Shown here: piece after piece, positions 35,404-45,048 of the stretch
Layout of the letters: the number at the start of each line of letters is the position of its first letter
Numbering within the stretch: position 1 is the first letter of the stretch
DNA from: Thermobifida fusca NBRC 14071 = JCM 3263
GTDB taxonomy: Bacteria > Actinomycetota > Actinomycetes > Streptosporangiales > Streptosporangiaceae
Direction of reading: 5' to 3'
Length of the DNA: 64,000 nt
Assembly: GCF_001592045.1 (NCBI RefSeq)
Contig: NZ_BCWB01000042.1
Location: 1 to 64,000, forward strand
The notes under the pieces: generated by a model
Seen by the model: only the letters and a program-made list of their open reading frames with translations
Databases searched by the model: none
Told to the model about the DNA's origin: nothing
Program-made: the position numbers and the translations under genes

Positions 35404-37668
35404 TCACTCGCTGTCCGGCTGGTGCATGGGGATCTGGAACCACACGGCCTTGCCGTCGGGGGTGGGCCTGGACCCCCACCGCTCGGCCAGCTGGTCCACG
35501 AGGTAGAGGCCACGGCCGCCTTCGTCTTCCGCACCGGCAGTACGGATCCGCGGCAGCCGCAGGTCGTGGTCGAAGACCTCCACCCACACCGAGGAGGCGC
35601 CGCGGCGGAGCCGCAGCAGGAACTCGCGGCTGGTGGGCACCGGCTCCTCATCCTGCTCGGCCGCTTCCTCCAGCAGATCCGACCAGTCCTCGTCGAACTC
35701 GTCGAAACCGTCCAGCGGCAGCTGCTCGTCGGAGTCCTTGACCCCGTCGTCGGTGAACTCGCGGGTCACCGGGTGGGGAGTGGCGTGGATGACCACGTTG
35801 GTGACGATCTCCGAGACCAGCAGGCAGGCCAGCTCTGCCTGATCCCGGTCCATCCCCCACTCCTTGAACGTGTCCACGGCCAAGTGCCGGGCCTCCGCCA
35901 CCGTAGGCGCCTCGGCGGGGAACCACTCCTGCTTGAGCGCCAGCTCCTCCGGGTGGGAGCGAACCACGAGCAGCGCGGTGTCGTCGTCAGCCACTCCGGG
36001 GACCGCGCGCTTAGCCACCTCCAGGATCTGGTGGACGTCCTTGTCGGCGACCTCCCGGACCCGTGACCGAAGCTGCTCCAGTCCGGCCTCCATGTCGACG
36101 GTGCCGTCGTACGACCGGCGTGCGACCAGGCCGTCCGTGTACAGCAGCAGCGTCGCCCCCGGCGGCAGCGTGAGCTCCCCCTGCCGGTACACCGAGTCGC
36201 CGGGCACCCCCTTGGGTTTGACGCCCAGCAGTTTGTCGCGGATCGCCATGTCCAGGTCGTCGACCTTGCCGCCGCAGATCAGCAGTGGAGGCTGGTGGCC
36301 CGCGTTGGCGTACGTCAGCTCCCGAGACCAGGCGTCGTACGCCATGTACAAGCAACTGACGCTCGGTACCCAGGTGTTGCCTTCCCCGTCCGGGCGGCCC
36401 AACTGGCGGACCCACTCGTCGAGTTCGCGCAGGATCTCGGCGGGTTCCCGGTCAGCTTGGGCGAACGCCCGCAGCGCGGCCCGCAGTTGGCCCATGACCG
36501 CTGCTGCGTGGGGGCCTTTGCCTTCGACGTCGCCGATGACGATGCCGACCCGCCCCGCCGACAGCGGAATCACGTCATAGAAGTCCCCGCCGACCTGGGT
36601 CTGGATTCCTTGGCCGTGCGCCTCCAGCGGTTTGGCGGGAATGTAGTCGTGGGCGATGGACAGTCCGTCGAATTCGGGGAATTCCCGGGGCAGCAGGCTG
36701 TTCTGGAAGGCGAGTGCGGTGTCGCGTTCCTCTTCGAAAAGGCGGGCGTTGTCGATTGCTACGGCGACCCGGGACGCGATCGTGCCGACCAGGTCGCGGT
36801 CGAAACTGTCGTAGTCGGTCTTGTCGCGGGACGTGAGCCCGGACCGGGCCAGGGTGAGCACGCCTAAGGTGACACCGCGGGCGCGCAGCGGCGCCGCGAT
36901 CACCGACGTCACTCCGACCTGTTCGGAGACGCGCACGGAACGCCGGTTGGGGAACACTCCGGCCGTGGAGCCCGGGTTGGAGTAGTCGCTGACCACGACC
37001 GTCTCCATCCGGCGCAGTGCCTTGGAGACGAAGTGCTTCTCGGGGTAGTGCACCTCCTCGCCGACGTCAGGCCAGCTGCCCGGCGGCGGAGTCCACCCCT
37101 CGGCGTGCACGGAGACACGGCGGATCAGCCTGCCGTGGTCGTTGAGGTCGATGAAGCAGTGGTCGGCGAACTGGGGGACCAGGATCTCCGCGACAGCCTT
37201 CACGGTGGCTTCGAACTCGAGCGAACTGGCCAGTCGCCGTCCGATCCGGTCCAGCAGCCCGTACTGTTCCTCAATCCGGCCGCTTCGCAGCGCCTCGGTG
37301 ATGAAGAGGACCACGCCCTCCACGGCACCGGAGGACGGCCGGAGGGGAACCGCGCTGGCCCGCAGGTGCATCCAGGTGGAGTCCTTGCGCAGCACCGCAA
37401 AAGTGCCTTCCCAGGTGTCCCCACGCAGGACCCTGCGGGCGAGCTGGGCGAGCTGCTCGTGGTCGGCTTCGTGGATACCGATGTCTACGAGGGGGGTGCC
37501 GAGGTAGTCGCGCCCGTCATCGAGCCCGAAAAGCTGGGTGGCGTAAGAGTTCCAGTAGCGGAGGTTGCTGAAGCGGTCCGTCACCACCACGGCGATCTGC
37601 ACCTGTTCCAGGACTTCGGCTCCTGACAGTGCATCGTCGTAGAAGGCTTCCCCCCACCGCTTCATCAC
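35404..37668 (-). CDS. PAS-GAF-PP2C (RsbU-type) phosphatase fused to RsbW-like ATPase
   Basis: This 754-residue multidomain regulator has a PAS domain (about 15-130, AVVVTDRFSNLRYWNSYA), a GAF domain (about 150-320), and a SpoIIE/PP2C phosphatase domain (about 345-560, with QVGGDFYDVIPL, GDVEGKGPHAA and YTDGLVARR). A C-terminal HATPase domain of the RsbW type (about 590-754, LLVSEIVTNVVIHA, EGGRGLYLVDQLAERWG) completes it. The ATPase is split by an acidic insert of about 45 residues (DGFDEFDEDWSDLLEEAAEQ). The combination of opposing phosphatase and kinase-like modules typifies actinomycete partner-switching control of stress sigma factors. Confidence 0.92.
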   Translation of the reverse strand: MMKRWGEAFYDDALSGAEVLEQVQIAVVVTDRFSNLRYWNSYATQLFGLDDGRDYLGTPLVDIGIHEADHEQLAQLARRVLRGDTWEGTFAVLRKDSTWMHLRASAVPLRPSSGAVEGVVLFITEALRSGRIEEQYGLLDRIGRRLASSLEFEATVKAVAEILVPQFADHCFIDLNDHGRLIRRVSVHAEGWTPPPGSWPDVGEEVHYPEKHFVSKALRRMETVVVSDYSNPGSTAGVFPNRRSVRVSEQVGVTSVIAAPLRARGVTLGVLTLARSGLTSRDKTDYDSFDRDLVGTIASRVAVAIDNARLFEEERDTALAFQNSLLPREFPEFDGLSIAHDYIPAKPLEAHGQGIQTQVGGDFYDVIPLSAGRVGIVIGDVEGKGPHAAAVMGQLRAALRAFAQADREPAEILRELDEWVRQLGRPDGEGNTWVPSVSCLYMAYDAWSRELTYANAGHQPPLLICGGKVDDLDMAIRDKLLGVKPKGVPGDSVYRQGELTLPPGATLLLYTDGLVARRSYDGTVDMEAGLEQLRSRVREVADKDVHQILEVAKRAVPGVADDDTALLVVRSHPEELALKQEWFPAEAPTVAEARHLAVDTFKEWGMDRDQAELACLLVSEIVTNVVIHATPHPVTREFTDDGVKDSDEQLPLDGFDEFDEDWSDLLEEAAEQDEEPVPTSREFLLRLRRGASSVWVEVFDHDLRLPRIRTAGAEDEGGRGLYLVDQLAERWGSRPTPDGKAVWFQIPMHQPDSE

Positions 37669-37851
37669 ACAGCCACCTCGCCGTCACGGACCGTACTGAT
37701 GACCGACGAGCACCGCATCGGCCGCCCCAAGGCAGGCGCGCGCGGTTCCATTCGTTCCGGTCCACGCCATGTGGCGAGACTAGCAACTGTGAGGATGTGT
37801 GCGCAGAGCAACGGCTGATCTCGTGGGCTGGATGCGAGACCGACGCTCCGG

Positions 37852-38562
37852 TCAGACCCGGGTAACGAAGATAAGACTGGCGACCTGCCGGGGCAGTTCG
37901 ATCGACTCGCCATCCTCGCCGTTACCACCAATCACTCGCACACCGTCATCGCTCGCCTCGAGCGTCACTTCTTTGCCGGGTTGTACCCCGGTGCGTTTAA
38001 GAGCGAGCATGGTCTTGGTGTCGCTTTGGATTTGTTCGCTGATACGGCGAATCGTCACCCTGGTCGGCGTGTCAGAAAGCGCCTCGGGGATCGGCACGAT
38101 GGAGCTACTCGCGAACGGCTCCGGCTCGTAGCCTTCGACACCCAGCTCGTCCAGGCCGGGGATCGGGTTCCCGTGAGCACACGTCCACGGCTCTTTGAGC
38201 AGTCCGATCAGCCGTTCTTCCACTGCCTCGGAGATCACATGCTCCCACCGGCAGGCTTCGACGTGGACGTCCTCCCACGGCAGCCCGATGATGTCCACCA
38301 GCAGCCGTTCCGCCAGACGGTGCTTCCGCATGACCTGGGTGGCCAGACGACGTCCCTCTTCCGTCATCACCAGGTGGCGGTCGTTCTCCACCCGCACCAG
38401 GCCATCGCGTTCCATGCGCGCAACCGTCTGACTCACGGTGGGGCCGCTCTGGCGCAGACGCTCGGCGATACGGGCGCGGAGCGGGACGATCCCCTCTTCC
38501 TCAAGCTCGAAGATCGTACGGAGATACATCTCCGTAGTGTCAATAAGTCCCTGTGCGGTCAA
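37852..38562 (-). CDS. DtxR/IdeR-family metal-dependent repressor
   Basis: This 236-residue protein begins at a TTG (38562) with GGGGAGAGGGAG upstream. The winged-helix domain (MYLRTIFELEEEGIVPLRAR, SGPTVSQTVARMERDGLV) is followed by the dimerisation and metal domain (HRLAERLLVDIIGLPWEDVH, CRWEHVISEAVEERL, CAHGNPIPG) and a C-terminal SH3-like domain. DtxR-family members use Fe(II) or Mn(II) as corepressor. The lineage (iron IdeR versus manganese MntR) is not certain, but length and sequence favour the IdeR/DtxR side. No operator was found nearby. Confidence 0.92.
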   Translation of the reverse strand: MTAQGLIDTTEMYLRTIFELEEEGIVPLRARIAERLRQSGPTVSQTVARMERDGLVRVENDRHLVMTEEGRRLATQVMRKHRLAERLLVDIIGLPWEDVHVEACRWEHVISEAVEERLIGLLKEPWTCAHGNPIPGLDELGVEGYEPEPFASSSIVPIPEALSDTPTRVTIRRISEQIQSDTKTMLALKRTGVQPGKEVTLEASDDGVRVIGGNGEDGESIELPRQVASLIFVTRV

Positions 38563-38815
38563 GGCTCCCTCTCCCCTTCTGAGCCCGGTTGAGAGCGGCC
38601 AACGACAGTTGTCTCAACACAGATCAGTGCGCGCCTGTTCCGGGGTTGCACGCGTGGGTGAGGGTATTCGCCAGCCGTGAGTCTAAAACGCGCATCTGAC
38701 CGTGGAAACATCACCGTCCCCTCCGATCATAGCGTGACGGCGCGCAACTCTTTTTCCGAAAACGTGACCTATACCACTTAACAAATTGGTGAATCTCTTA
38801 ATACTGTCCGTTCTT

Positions 38816-39481
38816 TCATGGTGAAAGCCGGTCGATTTGCCACGCCCCTTCACTCGGCGTGCCGGAGACCAGCCGATAGCGGAACCGGTCGTGCATCCGG
38901 TCACTACGGCCCTGCCAAAACTCCACTTCCTGCGGGACCAGGAGAAACCCGCCCCAATACTCCGGGCGAGGCACCGGCGTGCCCGGCGGCCACTGCTCCG
39001 CGCAACGCGCATACGCCCGGTCCAGCTCTGCACGGTCCGCTACCGGCGCGGACTGGTACTCACTCGCCCACGCCCCCAATTGGGACCCGTGCGGCCGCTG
39101 CGCAAAATACGCGTCGTTCTCTTCGTCACTAAGCCGCTCAGCAAAGCCGTACACGATGACCTGGCGGCGGATCGCATGCCAGGGGAACACGACGCAAGCG
39201 CGCGGCTCGCGGGCGAGCGCCACCCCTTTGCGCGACCGGTAGTTCGTGAAAAACCGCAGGCCACGCCGGTCATACCCTTTCAGGAGCACGGTCCGGGCGC
39301 TCGGCGCACCATCGGGGTCCACCGTAGACAGCACCATCGCGTTGGGCTCCGACAGCTCCGCCTCGCAGGCCTCGGTAAACCAGGCGTGGAACTGGTCCAT
39401 CGGCTGCGGTGCCAGGCCACGGGGGTCTAACGGCGCTCCGTCATATGATTCACGCAGCTCAGCAGGGTCAGAATAGTCCAC
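38816..39481 (-). CDS. pdxH: Pyridoxamine 5'-phosphate oxidase
   Basis: This 221-residue FMN enzyme of the PdxH type has LSTVDPDGAPSARTVLLKGY, FFTNYRSRKG, SQLGAWASEYQS, PEYWGGFLLVPQEVEFWQG and the C-terminal RFRY...WQIDRLSP. It oxidises pyridoxamine or pyridoxine phosphate to pyridoxal phosphate. It is divergent from citrate synthase across about 140 bases. The GTG start is without a clear ribosome binding site. The 250-base gap to the DtxR gene has an AT-rich stretch (38760-38815) but no gene. Confidence 0.95.
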   Translation of the reverse strand: MDYSDPAELRESYDGAPLDPRGLAPQPMDQFHAWFTEACEAELSEPNAMVLSTVDPDGAPSARTVLLKGYDRRGLRFFTNYRSRKGVALAREPRACVVFPWHAIRRQVIVYGFAERLSDEENDAYFAQRPHGSQLGAWASEYQSAPVADRAELDRAYARCAEQWPPGTPVPRPEYWGGFLLVPQEVEFWQGRSDRMHDRFRYRLVSGTPSEGAWQIDRLSP

Positions 39482-39621
39482 AGTGGTGCATCCTCACACG
39501 ATCCGTGGGGTAGCCGCCAGCAGTGGGCGGGCCGTTAACGGCACCTCGCATGTCAGCAAAAGATCCTCGAACGGTTCAATGGATTACTAATCCGAGGACC
39601 GAGGAGACGGAGGAAGCCGGT

Positions 39622-40728
39622 ATGTCGGACTTCAAACCCGGGCTCGAAGGAGTCGTGGCGTTCGAGACCGAGATCGCCGAACCGGACAAAGAGGGCGGCG
39701 CCCTCCGGTACCGGGGTGTCGACATCGAGCAGCTCGTCGGCCACGTCACCTTCGGGCGCGTGTGGGGGCTGTTGGTAGACAACAGCTTCAACCCCGGACT
39801 TCCCTTCGCGGACCCGATCGACCTGCCGGTCTCGACCGGTGACGTGCGTGTCGACGTCCAAAGCGCGCTGGCGACCCTGGCACCACGGTGGGGCTTCAAG
39901 CCGCTGCTGGACATCGACGAGGCGGAAGCGCGCGACAACGTCGCCCGCGCTGCCTCCGCTGCCCTGTCGATCATCGCCCAGTCCGCCCGCGGGGACCAGC
40001 CCAAGGTTCCGCAGAGCCGGGTCGACGAAGGTAAGACCATCGTCGAACGGTTCATGATCCAACTGCGTGGCGAACCGGACCCCCTCCACGTCAAGGCCGT
40101 TGACGCCTACTGGACGTCCGCTGCCGAACACGGCATGAACGCCTCCACGTTCACTGCCCGGGTCATCGCCTCCACTGGTGCCGACGTGGCCGCCGCCCTC
40201 TCCGGAGCCGTGGGTGCCATGTCCGGTCCGCTGCACGGCGGCGCACCCGCCCGCGTGCTGCACATGCTCGACGAGACGGAACGCCTCGGTGACGCGCGCA
40301 AGTACGTCACCCAGGCCCTGGACCGGGGCGAGCGCCTGATGGGCTTCGGTCACCGTGTCTACCGCGCAGAAGACCCCCGGGCCCGGGTCCTGCGCCGTAC
40401 CGCCAAGGAACTGAACGCCCCCCGCTTCGAAGTCGCCAGCGCCCTGGAGAAGGCCGCCCTGGAAGAACTGCAGGCCCGCAAGCCCGACCGGGTGCTCGCC
40501 ACCAACGTGGAGTACTGGGCCGCGGTGGTGCTGGACTTCGCGCAGATCCCGGCGTCGATGTTCACGTCCATGTTCACCTGCGCCCGCACCGCGGGATGGT
40601 CCGCGCACATCCTGGAGCAGAAGCGCACCGGCCGCCTGGTCCGGCCCAGCGCCCGCTACGTCGGCCCCGCTGTGCGCGACATCAAGAGCGTCGAAGGCGC
40701 CGACGAAGCCCTCGCCCAGGGCATCTAA
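39622..40728 (+). CDS. Citrate synthase (type 2-like)
   Basis: The product is 368 residues from ATG 39622 with GGAGGA 6 bases upstream. Catalytic segments are HGMNASTFTAR (His), GPLHGGAPARV (His) and GFGHRVYRAEDPRA, with the Asp-containing VEYWAAVVLD later. The length is that of the short second citrate synthase or methylcitrate synthase of actinomycetes rather than the 430-residue GltA form. No prpB or prpD gene is nearby, so citrate synthesis is the simplest reading. Confidence 0.9.
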   Translation: MSDFKPGLEGVVAFETEIAEPDKEGGALRYRGVDIEQLVGHVTFGRVWGLLVDNSFNPGLPFADPIDLPVSTGDVRVDVQSALATLAPRWGFKPLLDIDEAEARDNVARAASAALSIIAQSARGDQPKVPQSRVDEGKTIVERFMIQLRGEPDPLHVKAVDAYWTSAAEHGMNASTFTARVIASTGADVAAALSGAVGAMSGPLHGGAPARVLHMLDETERLGDARKYVTQALDRGERLMGFGHRVYRAEDPRARVLRRTAKELNAPRFEVASALEKAALEELQARKPDRVLATNVEYWAAVVLDFAQIPASMFTSMFTCARTAGWSAHILEQKRTGRLVRPSARYVGPAVRDIKSVEGADEALAQGI

Positions 40729-40750
40729 AGCTGTCTGGTTTCGCACACTC

Positions 40751-40779
40751 GTGAACCCCGGTCACCGGCCGGGGTTCAC
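40751..40779 (+). terminator. Terminator after citrate synthase
   Basis: A perfect 11-bp stem GTGAACCCCGG / CCGGGGTTCAC with a 7-base loop begins 23 bases after the stop and is followed by TTCGTGTGT. Confidence 0.8.
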
Positions 40780-40876
40780 TTCGTGTGTCGCGCGCCTAGC
40801 CGTCCCCCCGCTCCGGTGCGGGGAATCACGCCGCAGGACGGCCCCTCTCCCGCGATCCAGCGGTCCACCGGAGTAG

Positions 40877-42007
<1,131 letters not shown>

Positions 42008-42040
42008 GCTGACACCACACACCCCTATCGCAAGTCCTTG

Positions 42041-42072
42041 TCGGCCGGTCCGGGGCTCTCCGGGCCGGCCGA
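42041..42072 (+). terminator. Hairpin after serC
   Basis: TCGGCCGG / CCGGCCGA (8 pairs), extended by an inner TCCGG/CCGG pairing, lies 34 bases after the serC stop and 36 bases before the phosphodiesterase start. Confidence 0.6.
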
Positions 42073-42107
42073 CGCGTCCGCAGCACGGATCACGAACGGT
42101 CTCGGCC

Positions 42108-43106
42108 ATGCCCAAGAAGAAGCCGCAACCTCCGCACCTCAAGATCATTTCTCACCGGGGCGCGTCTGGACACCGTCCCGAGCACACTCTGGCCTCCTAC
42201 GAACTGGGAGCGCGCTACGGCGGCGACTTCATCGAGGTGGACTTGGTGGCCACCGCCGACGGGCATCTCATCGCCCGCCACGAACCGGAGATCGGGCAGA
42301 CCACGGACGTGGCGTCCCGTCCCGAGTTCGCCGACCGCCGCCGCACAGTGACCATCGACGGGCGCGAGGTCACCGGGTTCTTCGCGCACGACTTCACCCT
42401 GGCGGAGATCAAAACGCTGCGCGCGGTCGAACGGCTCCCGGACGTGCGCCCGTACAACGCGGAGCTCAACGGCAGGTACGAGATTCCCACCCTGGAAGAG
42501 ATCGTCGACCTGGCGGATGAGCTGACCAGGGAGCTGGGACGGCCGATCGGGGTCTACCCGGAGACCAAGCACCCCTCCTACCACGCCTCCCTGGGCCTGG
42601 ATCTGGAGCCGCCGCTGATCGCCCTGCTGCGGGAGCGCGGGCTGCACGGCCCCGAGCCGCGGCTCCCCGTGTTCCTCCAGTCGTTTGAGGCGGACAGTCT
42701 GCGCAAACTGCAGGAACTGGAGGTGCCGCTGGTGTTCCTCATGGGCACCGGCGAGCAGTGGCAGCGCTACACCACCCCGGAAGGGCTGGCAGAAGTGGCG
42801 TCCTTCGCGCAAGCGATCGGTCCGGAGAAGTCCCTCGTCATCCCGGTCACTGAGGAGGGCGGACTCGGCGAACCCACCTCGCTTGTCGCCGATGCCCACG
42901 AGGCCGGCCTGCTCGTGCACCCCTACACGTTCCGCAGCGAGAACCACTTCCTGCCGCCGAAGCTGCGCTCCGGGGACGACCCGACCGCCTACGGGTCGTT
43001 TGCCGCCGAATACGAGGCGTTCTTCGCAGCGGGGGTCGACGGGGTGTTCACCGACCACTCCCGGCACGCGTTCCTGGCCCGGGAGATGTTCCTGGCCCAG
43101 GCTTGA
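42108..43106 (+). CDS. Glycerophosphodiester phosphodiesterase
   Basis: This 332-residue TIM-barrel enzyme of the GDPD family has SHRGASGHRPEHTLASYELG (catalytic His and metal ligands), DFIEVDLVATADGHLIARHEP, PTLEEIVDLADEL and YPETKHPSYHASLGL. No signal peptide is visible, so it is likely cytoplasmic, whereas E. coli GlpQ is periplasmic. It hydrolyses glycerophosphodiesters to glycerol-3-phosphate and an alcohol. The insertion between the two metal motifs is as in GlpQ-type enzymes. Confidence 0.92.
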   Translation: MPKKKPQPPHLKIISHRGASGHRPEHTLASYELGARYGGDFIEVDLVATADGHLIARHEPEIGQTTDVASRPEFADRRRTVTIDGREVTGFFAHDFTLAEIKTLRAVERLPDVRPYNAELNGRYEIPTLEEIVDLADELTRELGRPIGVYPETKHPSYHASLGLDLEPPLIALLRERGLHGPEPRLPVFLQSFEADSLRKLQELEVPLVFLMGTGEQWQRYTTPEGLAEVASFAQAIGPEKSLVIPVTEEGGLGEPTSLVADAHEAGLLVHPYTFRSENHFLPPKLRSGDDPTAYGSFAAEYEAFFAAGVDGVFTDHSRHAFLAREMFLAQA

Positions 43107-43129
43107 CCTGCCCTGACTCTGTCTCGTCC

Positions 43130-43170
43130 CGGCTCAGGCCGCGCTGCGGCAACCGGCGCGTCCTGAGCCG
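43130..43170. terminator. Bidirectional hairpin between convergent genes
   Basis: A perfect 9-bp stem CGGCTCAGG / CCTGAGCCG with a 23-base loop lies between the phosphodiesterase stop and the stop of the beta-propeller-like gene. Confidence 0.6.
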
Positions 43171-43211
43171 TCGTTACCGGGGCCCCGGCGCCGCCGCCTG
43201 CGGGGCGCTCG

Positions 43212-44276
43212 CTAGCTGTTACGCGCAAGCCAGACGATGGCGAGAATCGCCACGGCCGCGATCCCGGCCCCGACGAGGATGAGGCCGCCCGCGCCGCCCC
43301 CGCCGGAAAGGTCGGCTTCCTCGGTCGCTTCCGGCGACGGCTCTTCATCCGCTGCCTCGGGAGGAGCGTCCAGAAACTCGTCCACAGGCACCCGCCACAC
43401 CGGGCTGTGCGTGCCTTCGCTACCGACGAGCAGGGCGCTCCCGTCGCGGGTGAAGGCGAGTGACTCGCCCTGATCGCTTTCCGGCAGGGTGACGGTAGCG
43501 ATCCGCCGTCCCGGCACCCCCTCGGAAGCGTCGTAGAGGGTCGCATTCCAGTAGGTGCGGATGGCGTAGTAGCTCCCGTCGGGGGAGAATGCCGCATCCG
43601 TGGCGAACAGCGGGGCGCTGCCCACCCGGGTCAGCGTGTTGACCCCGTCCGGGTCGAGCTGCTCAGGCGCGGCGTACACCCCACCCGTGAACTCTTTGGA
43701 CACGATGTAGAGGCGGTTGTCCCGCGGGTCGATGAGCAGTCCTTCCGCGTCCCGTCCCCCGTCCTCGTAGACGAAGGTGAACGTGGTCGCGGTCACGGTC
43801 TGGTCGACCAGCTCCCGCGGCTCAGGAATCCGGTAGACCCGGACGTTCGGCCACCCGCCCTGGTAGTTGTCTCCGATGTCGGCGACGTAGATCGCGGGTT
43901 CTCCATGCTCGTCGACACCGATCCCGATGGCTTCCCAGTCGCGGGCCTCCACCCCCTCCCCGGCGAGCCAGACGGTGGCCACCGTGTCGCCTTCCCCGTT
44001 GACGGCATACAGGGTGGGGCCGTAGTCGGGGCCGCTGTCGTTGTGGGTCCAGTAGATGTCTTCGTGGCGGTGGGAGACCGCCAGCCCGCTGGATTCGGCG
44101 ATCCGCGGATCGGTGAGGGTGAAGAGCTGCTCGGTCCCTTCCGGCACTGCTCTGCTCGGAGAGGTTGGGGAAGGCTCTGGTGTGGCCGGTGCGGGAGCGG
44201 CAGCCCCCGTGATACAGCACACTCCGAGCAGGACGACTACCCCCACGCCGCGGACGCCTCTGGTCATGGCGCCCAT
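43212..44276 (-). CDS. Secreted, membrane-anchored beta-propeller-like protein
   Basis: This 354-residue protein has an N-terminal signal (VRGVGVVVLLGVCCITGAAA) and a Pro/Thr linker. A domain with propeller-like repeats follows (ESSGLAVSHRHEDIYWTHND, LYAVNGEGDTVATVWL, AEGLLIDPRDNRLYIVSKEF, DAAFSPDGSYYAIRTYWNAT, SLAFTRDGSALLVGSEGTHS). The end has a Glu/Pro-rich segment, Gly-rich spacer and a membrane span (GGLILVGAGIAAVAILAIVWL) with a short basic tail. There is no LPxTG motif. It is probably displayed at the cell surface; function is unknown. Confidence 0.82.
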   Translation of the reverse strand: MGAMTRGVRGVGVVVLLGVCCITGAAAPAPATPEPSPTSPSRAVPEGTEQLFTLTDPRIAESSGLAVSHRHEDIYWTHNDSGPDYGPTLYAVNGEGDTVATVWLAGEGVEARDWEAIGIGVDEHGEPAIYVADIGDNYQGGWPNVRVYRIPEPRELVDQTVTATTFTFVYEDGGRDAEGLLIDPRDNRLYIVSKEFTGGVYAAPEQLDPDGVNTLTRVGSAPLFATDAAFSPDGSYYAIRTYWNATLYDASEGVPGRRIATVTLPESDQGESLAFTRDGSALLVGSEGTHSPVWRVPVDEFLDAPPEAADEEPSPEATEEADLSGGGGAGGLILVGAGIAAVAILAIVWLARNS

Positions 44277-44343
44277 CCTGCCATCCTGACCGGTCCGGGA
44301 GCGCGGCGGTTTCCTGCCTCCGCCGGGGTGGGTGCGGGCTCGC

Positions 44344-44439
44344 CTACACCAGCGACCCGATGATCACGATCAGCATGATCACCGCGAGCACCGTGGGCAG
44401 CAGCCAGCGTTGCTTCCGATTGTTGGTGAGCATGCTCAT
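44344..44439 (-). CDS. 31-residue single-span membrane peptide
   Basis: This short frame translates as MSMLTNNRKQRW followed by one hydrophobic helix (LLPTVLAVIMLIVIIGSLV). The ATG at 44439 has GGAG 7 bases upstream and AGGAGAAG slightly further out. The charge pattern (basic start, then helix reaching the C-terminus) fits small regulatory membrane peptides. It lies between the propeller-like gene and thpR on the same strand, 60 bases after thpR. No homologue is recognised. Confidence 0.55.
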   Translation of the reverse strand: MSMLTNNRKQRWLLPTVLAVIMLIVIIGSLV

Positions 44440-44499
44440 GGGTCGCTCCGTCTTCTCCTGATCACTGCCTGGCGGTCATCGGATCGGGCACCGGTGTTC

Positions 44500-45048
44500 T
44501 CAGGCTAGTTTCCAGGTGGCGATGGTCTGGTACCGGGGGACAGCGCCCAGCCGACTGTGCACGAGGTGCACTTCGGCGGCCTGCCACGGTTCGGTGGCGA
44601 GGGTTTCCAGGCGGGCGCAGGGCGCGGTCAGGTTGGTGGTGATGCGGGCCCGGGCCACGGTCACGTGGGGCACGTAGCGGCGGTTCTCCACGGGGATGCC
44701 CAGGGCGACAGCGGCCTCGCGCAGGTCGGTTGCGAGTGCGGTGAGGGCCGCCGTGTCCCCGTCCACACCCGCCCACAGTACCCGGGAGCGGACCGGTTGG
44801 GGAGGGAACGTCCCGCTTCCGCGCAGGCTGAGGGACATCGCGGGGTGGCGGGCCGCCACCCGTCCCAGTTCCCCGGCGACCGTGTCCACCTGGTCGTCAG
44901 GCACGTCGCCGAGGAACACCAGGGTCATGTGCCACTGCTCCCGGGCCACCCAGCGCAGTCCACGGGCCGTGGGTCGGGCGGACGCCACCGCCGCGTCCAA
45001 GGCGTCGAGCGCCGCGGCGGGGGGAGTGACAGCCGTGAAGAGACGCAT
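44500..45048 (-). CDS. thpR: RNA 2',3'-cyclic phosphodiesterase (2'-5' RNA ligase family)
   Basis: This 182-residue 2H phosphoesterase has the two HxTx motifs, HMTL (in QWHMTLVFLGDVP) and HVTV (in RYVPHVTVARARI). The start overlaps the stop of the MFS gene (TAATG), showing translational coupling. The family hydrolyses 2',3'-cyclic phosphates on RNA ends; the in vivo role in bacteria is unclear. It is the third gene of a marR-MFS-thpR set. Confidence 0.9.
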   Translation of the reverse strand: MRLFTAVTPPAAALDALDAAVASARPTARGLRWVAREQWHMTLVFLGDVPDDQVDTVAGELGRVAARHPAMSLSLRGSGTFPPQPVRSRVLWAGVDGDTAALTALATDLREAAVALGIPVENRRYVPHVTVARARITTNLTAPCARLETLATEPWQAAEVHLVHSRLGAVPRYQTIATWKLA

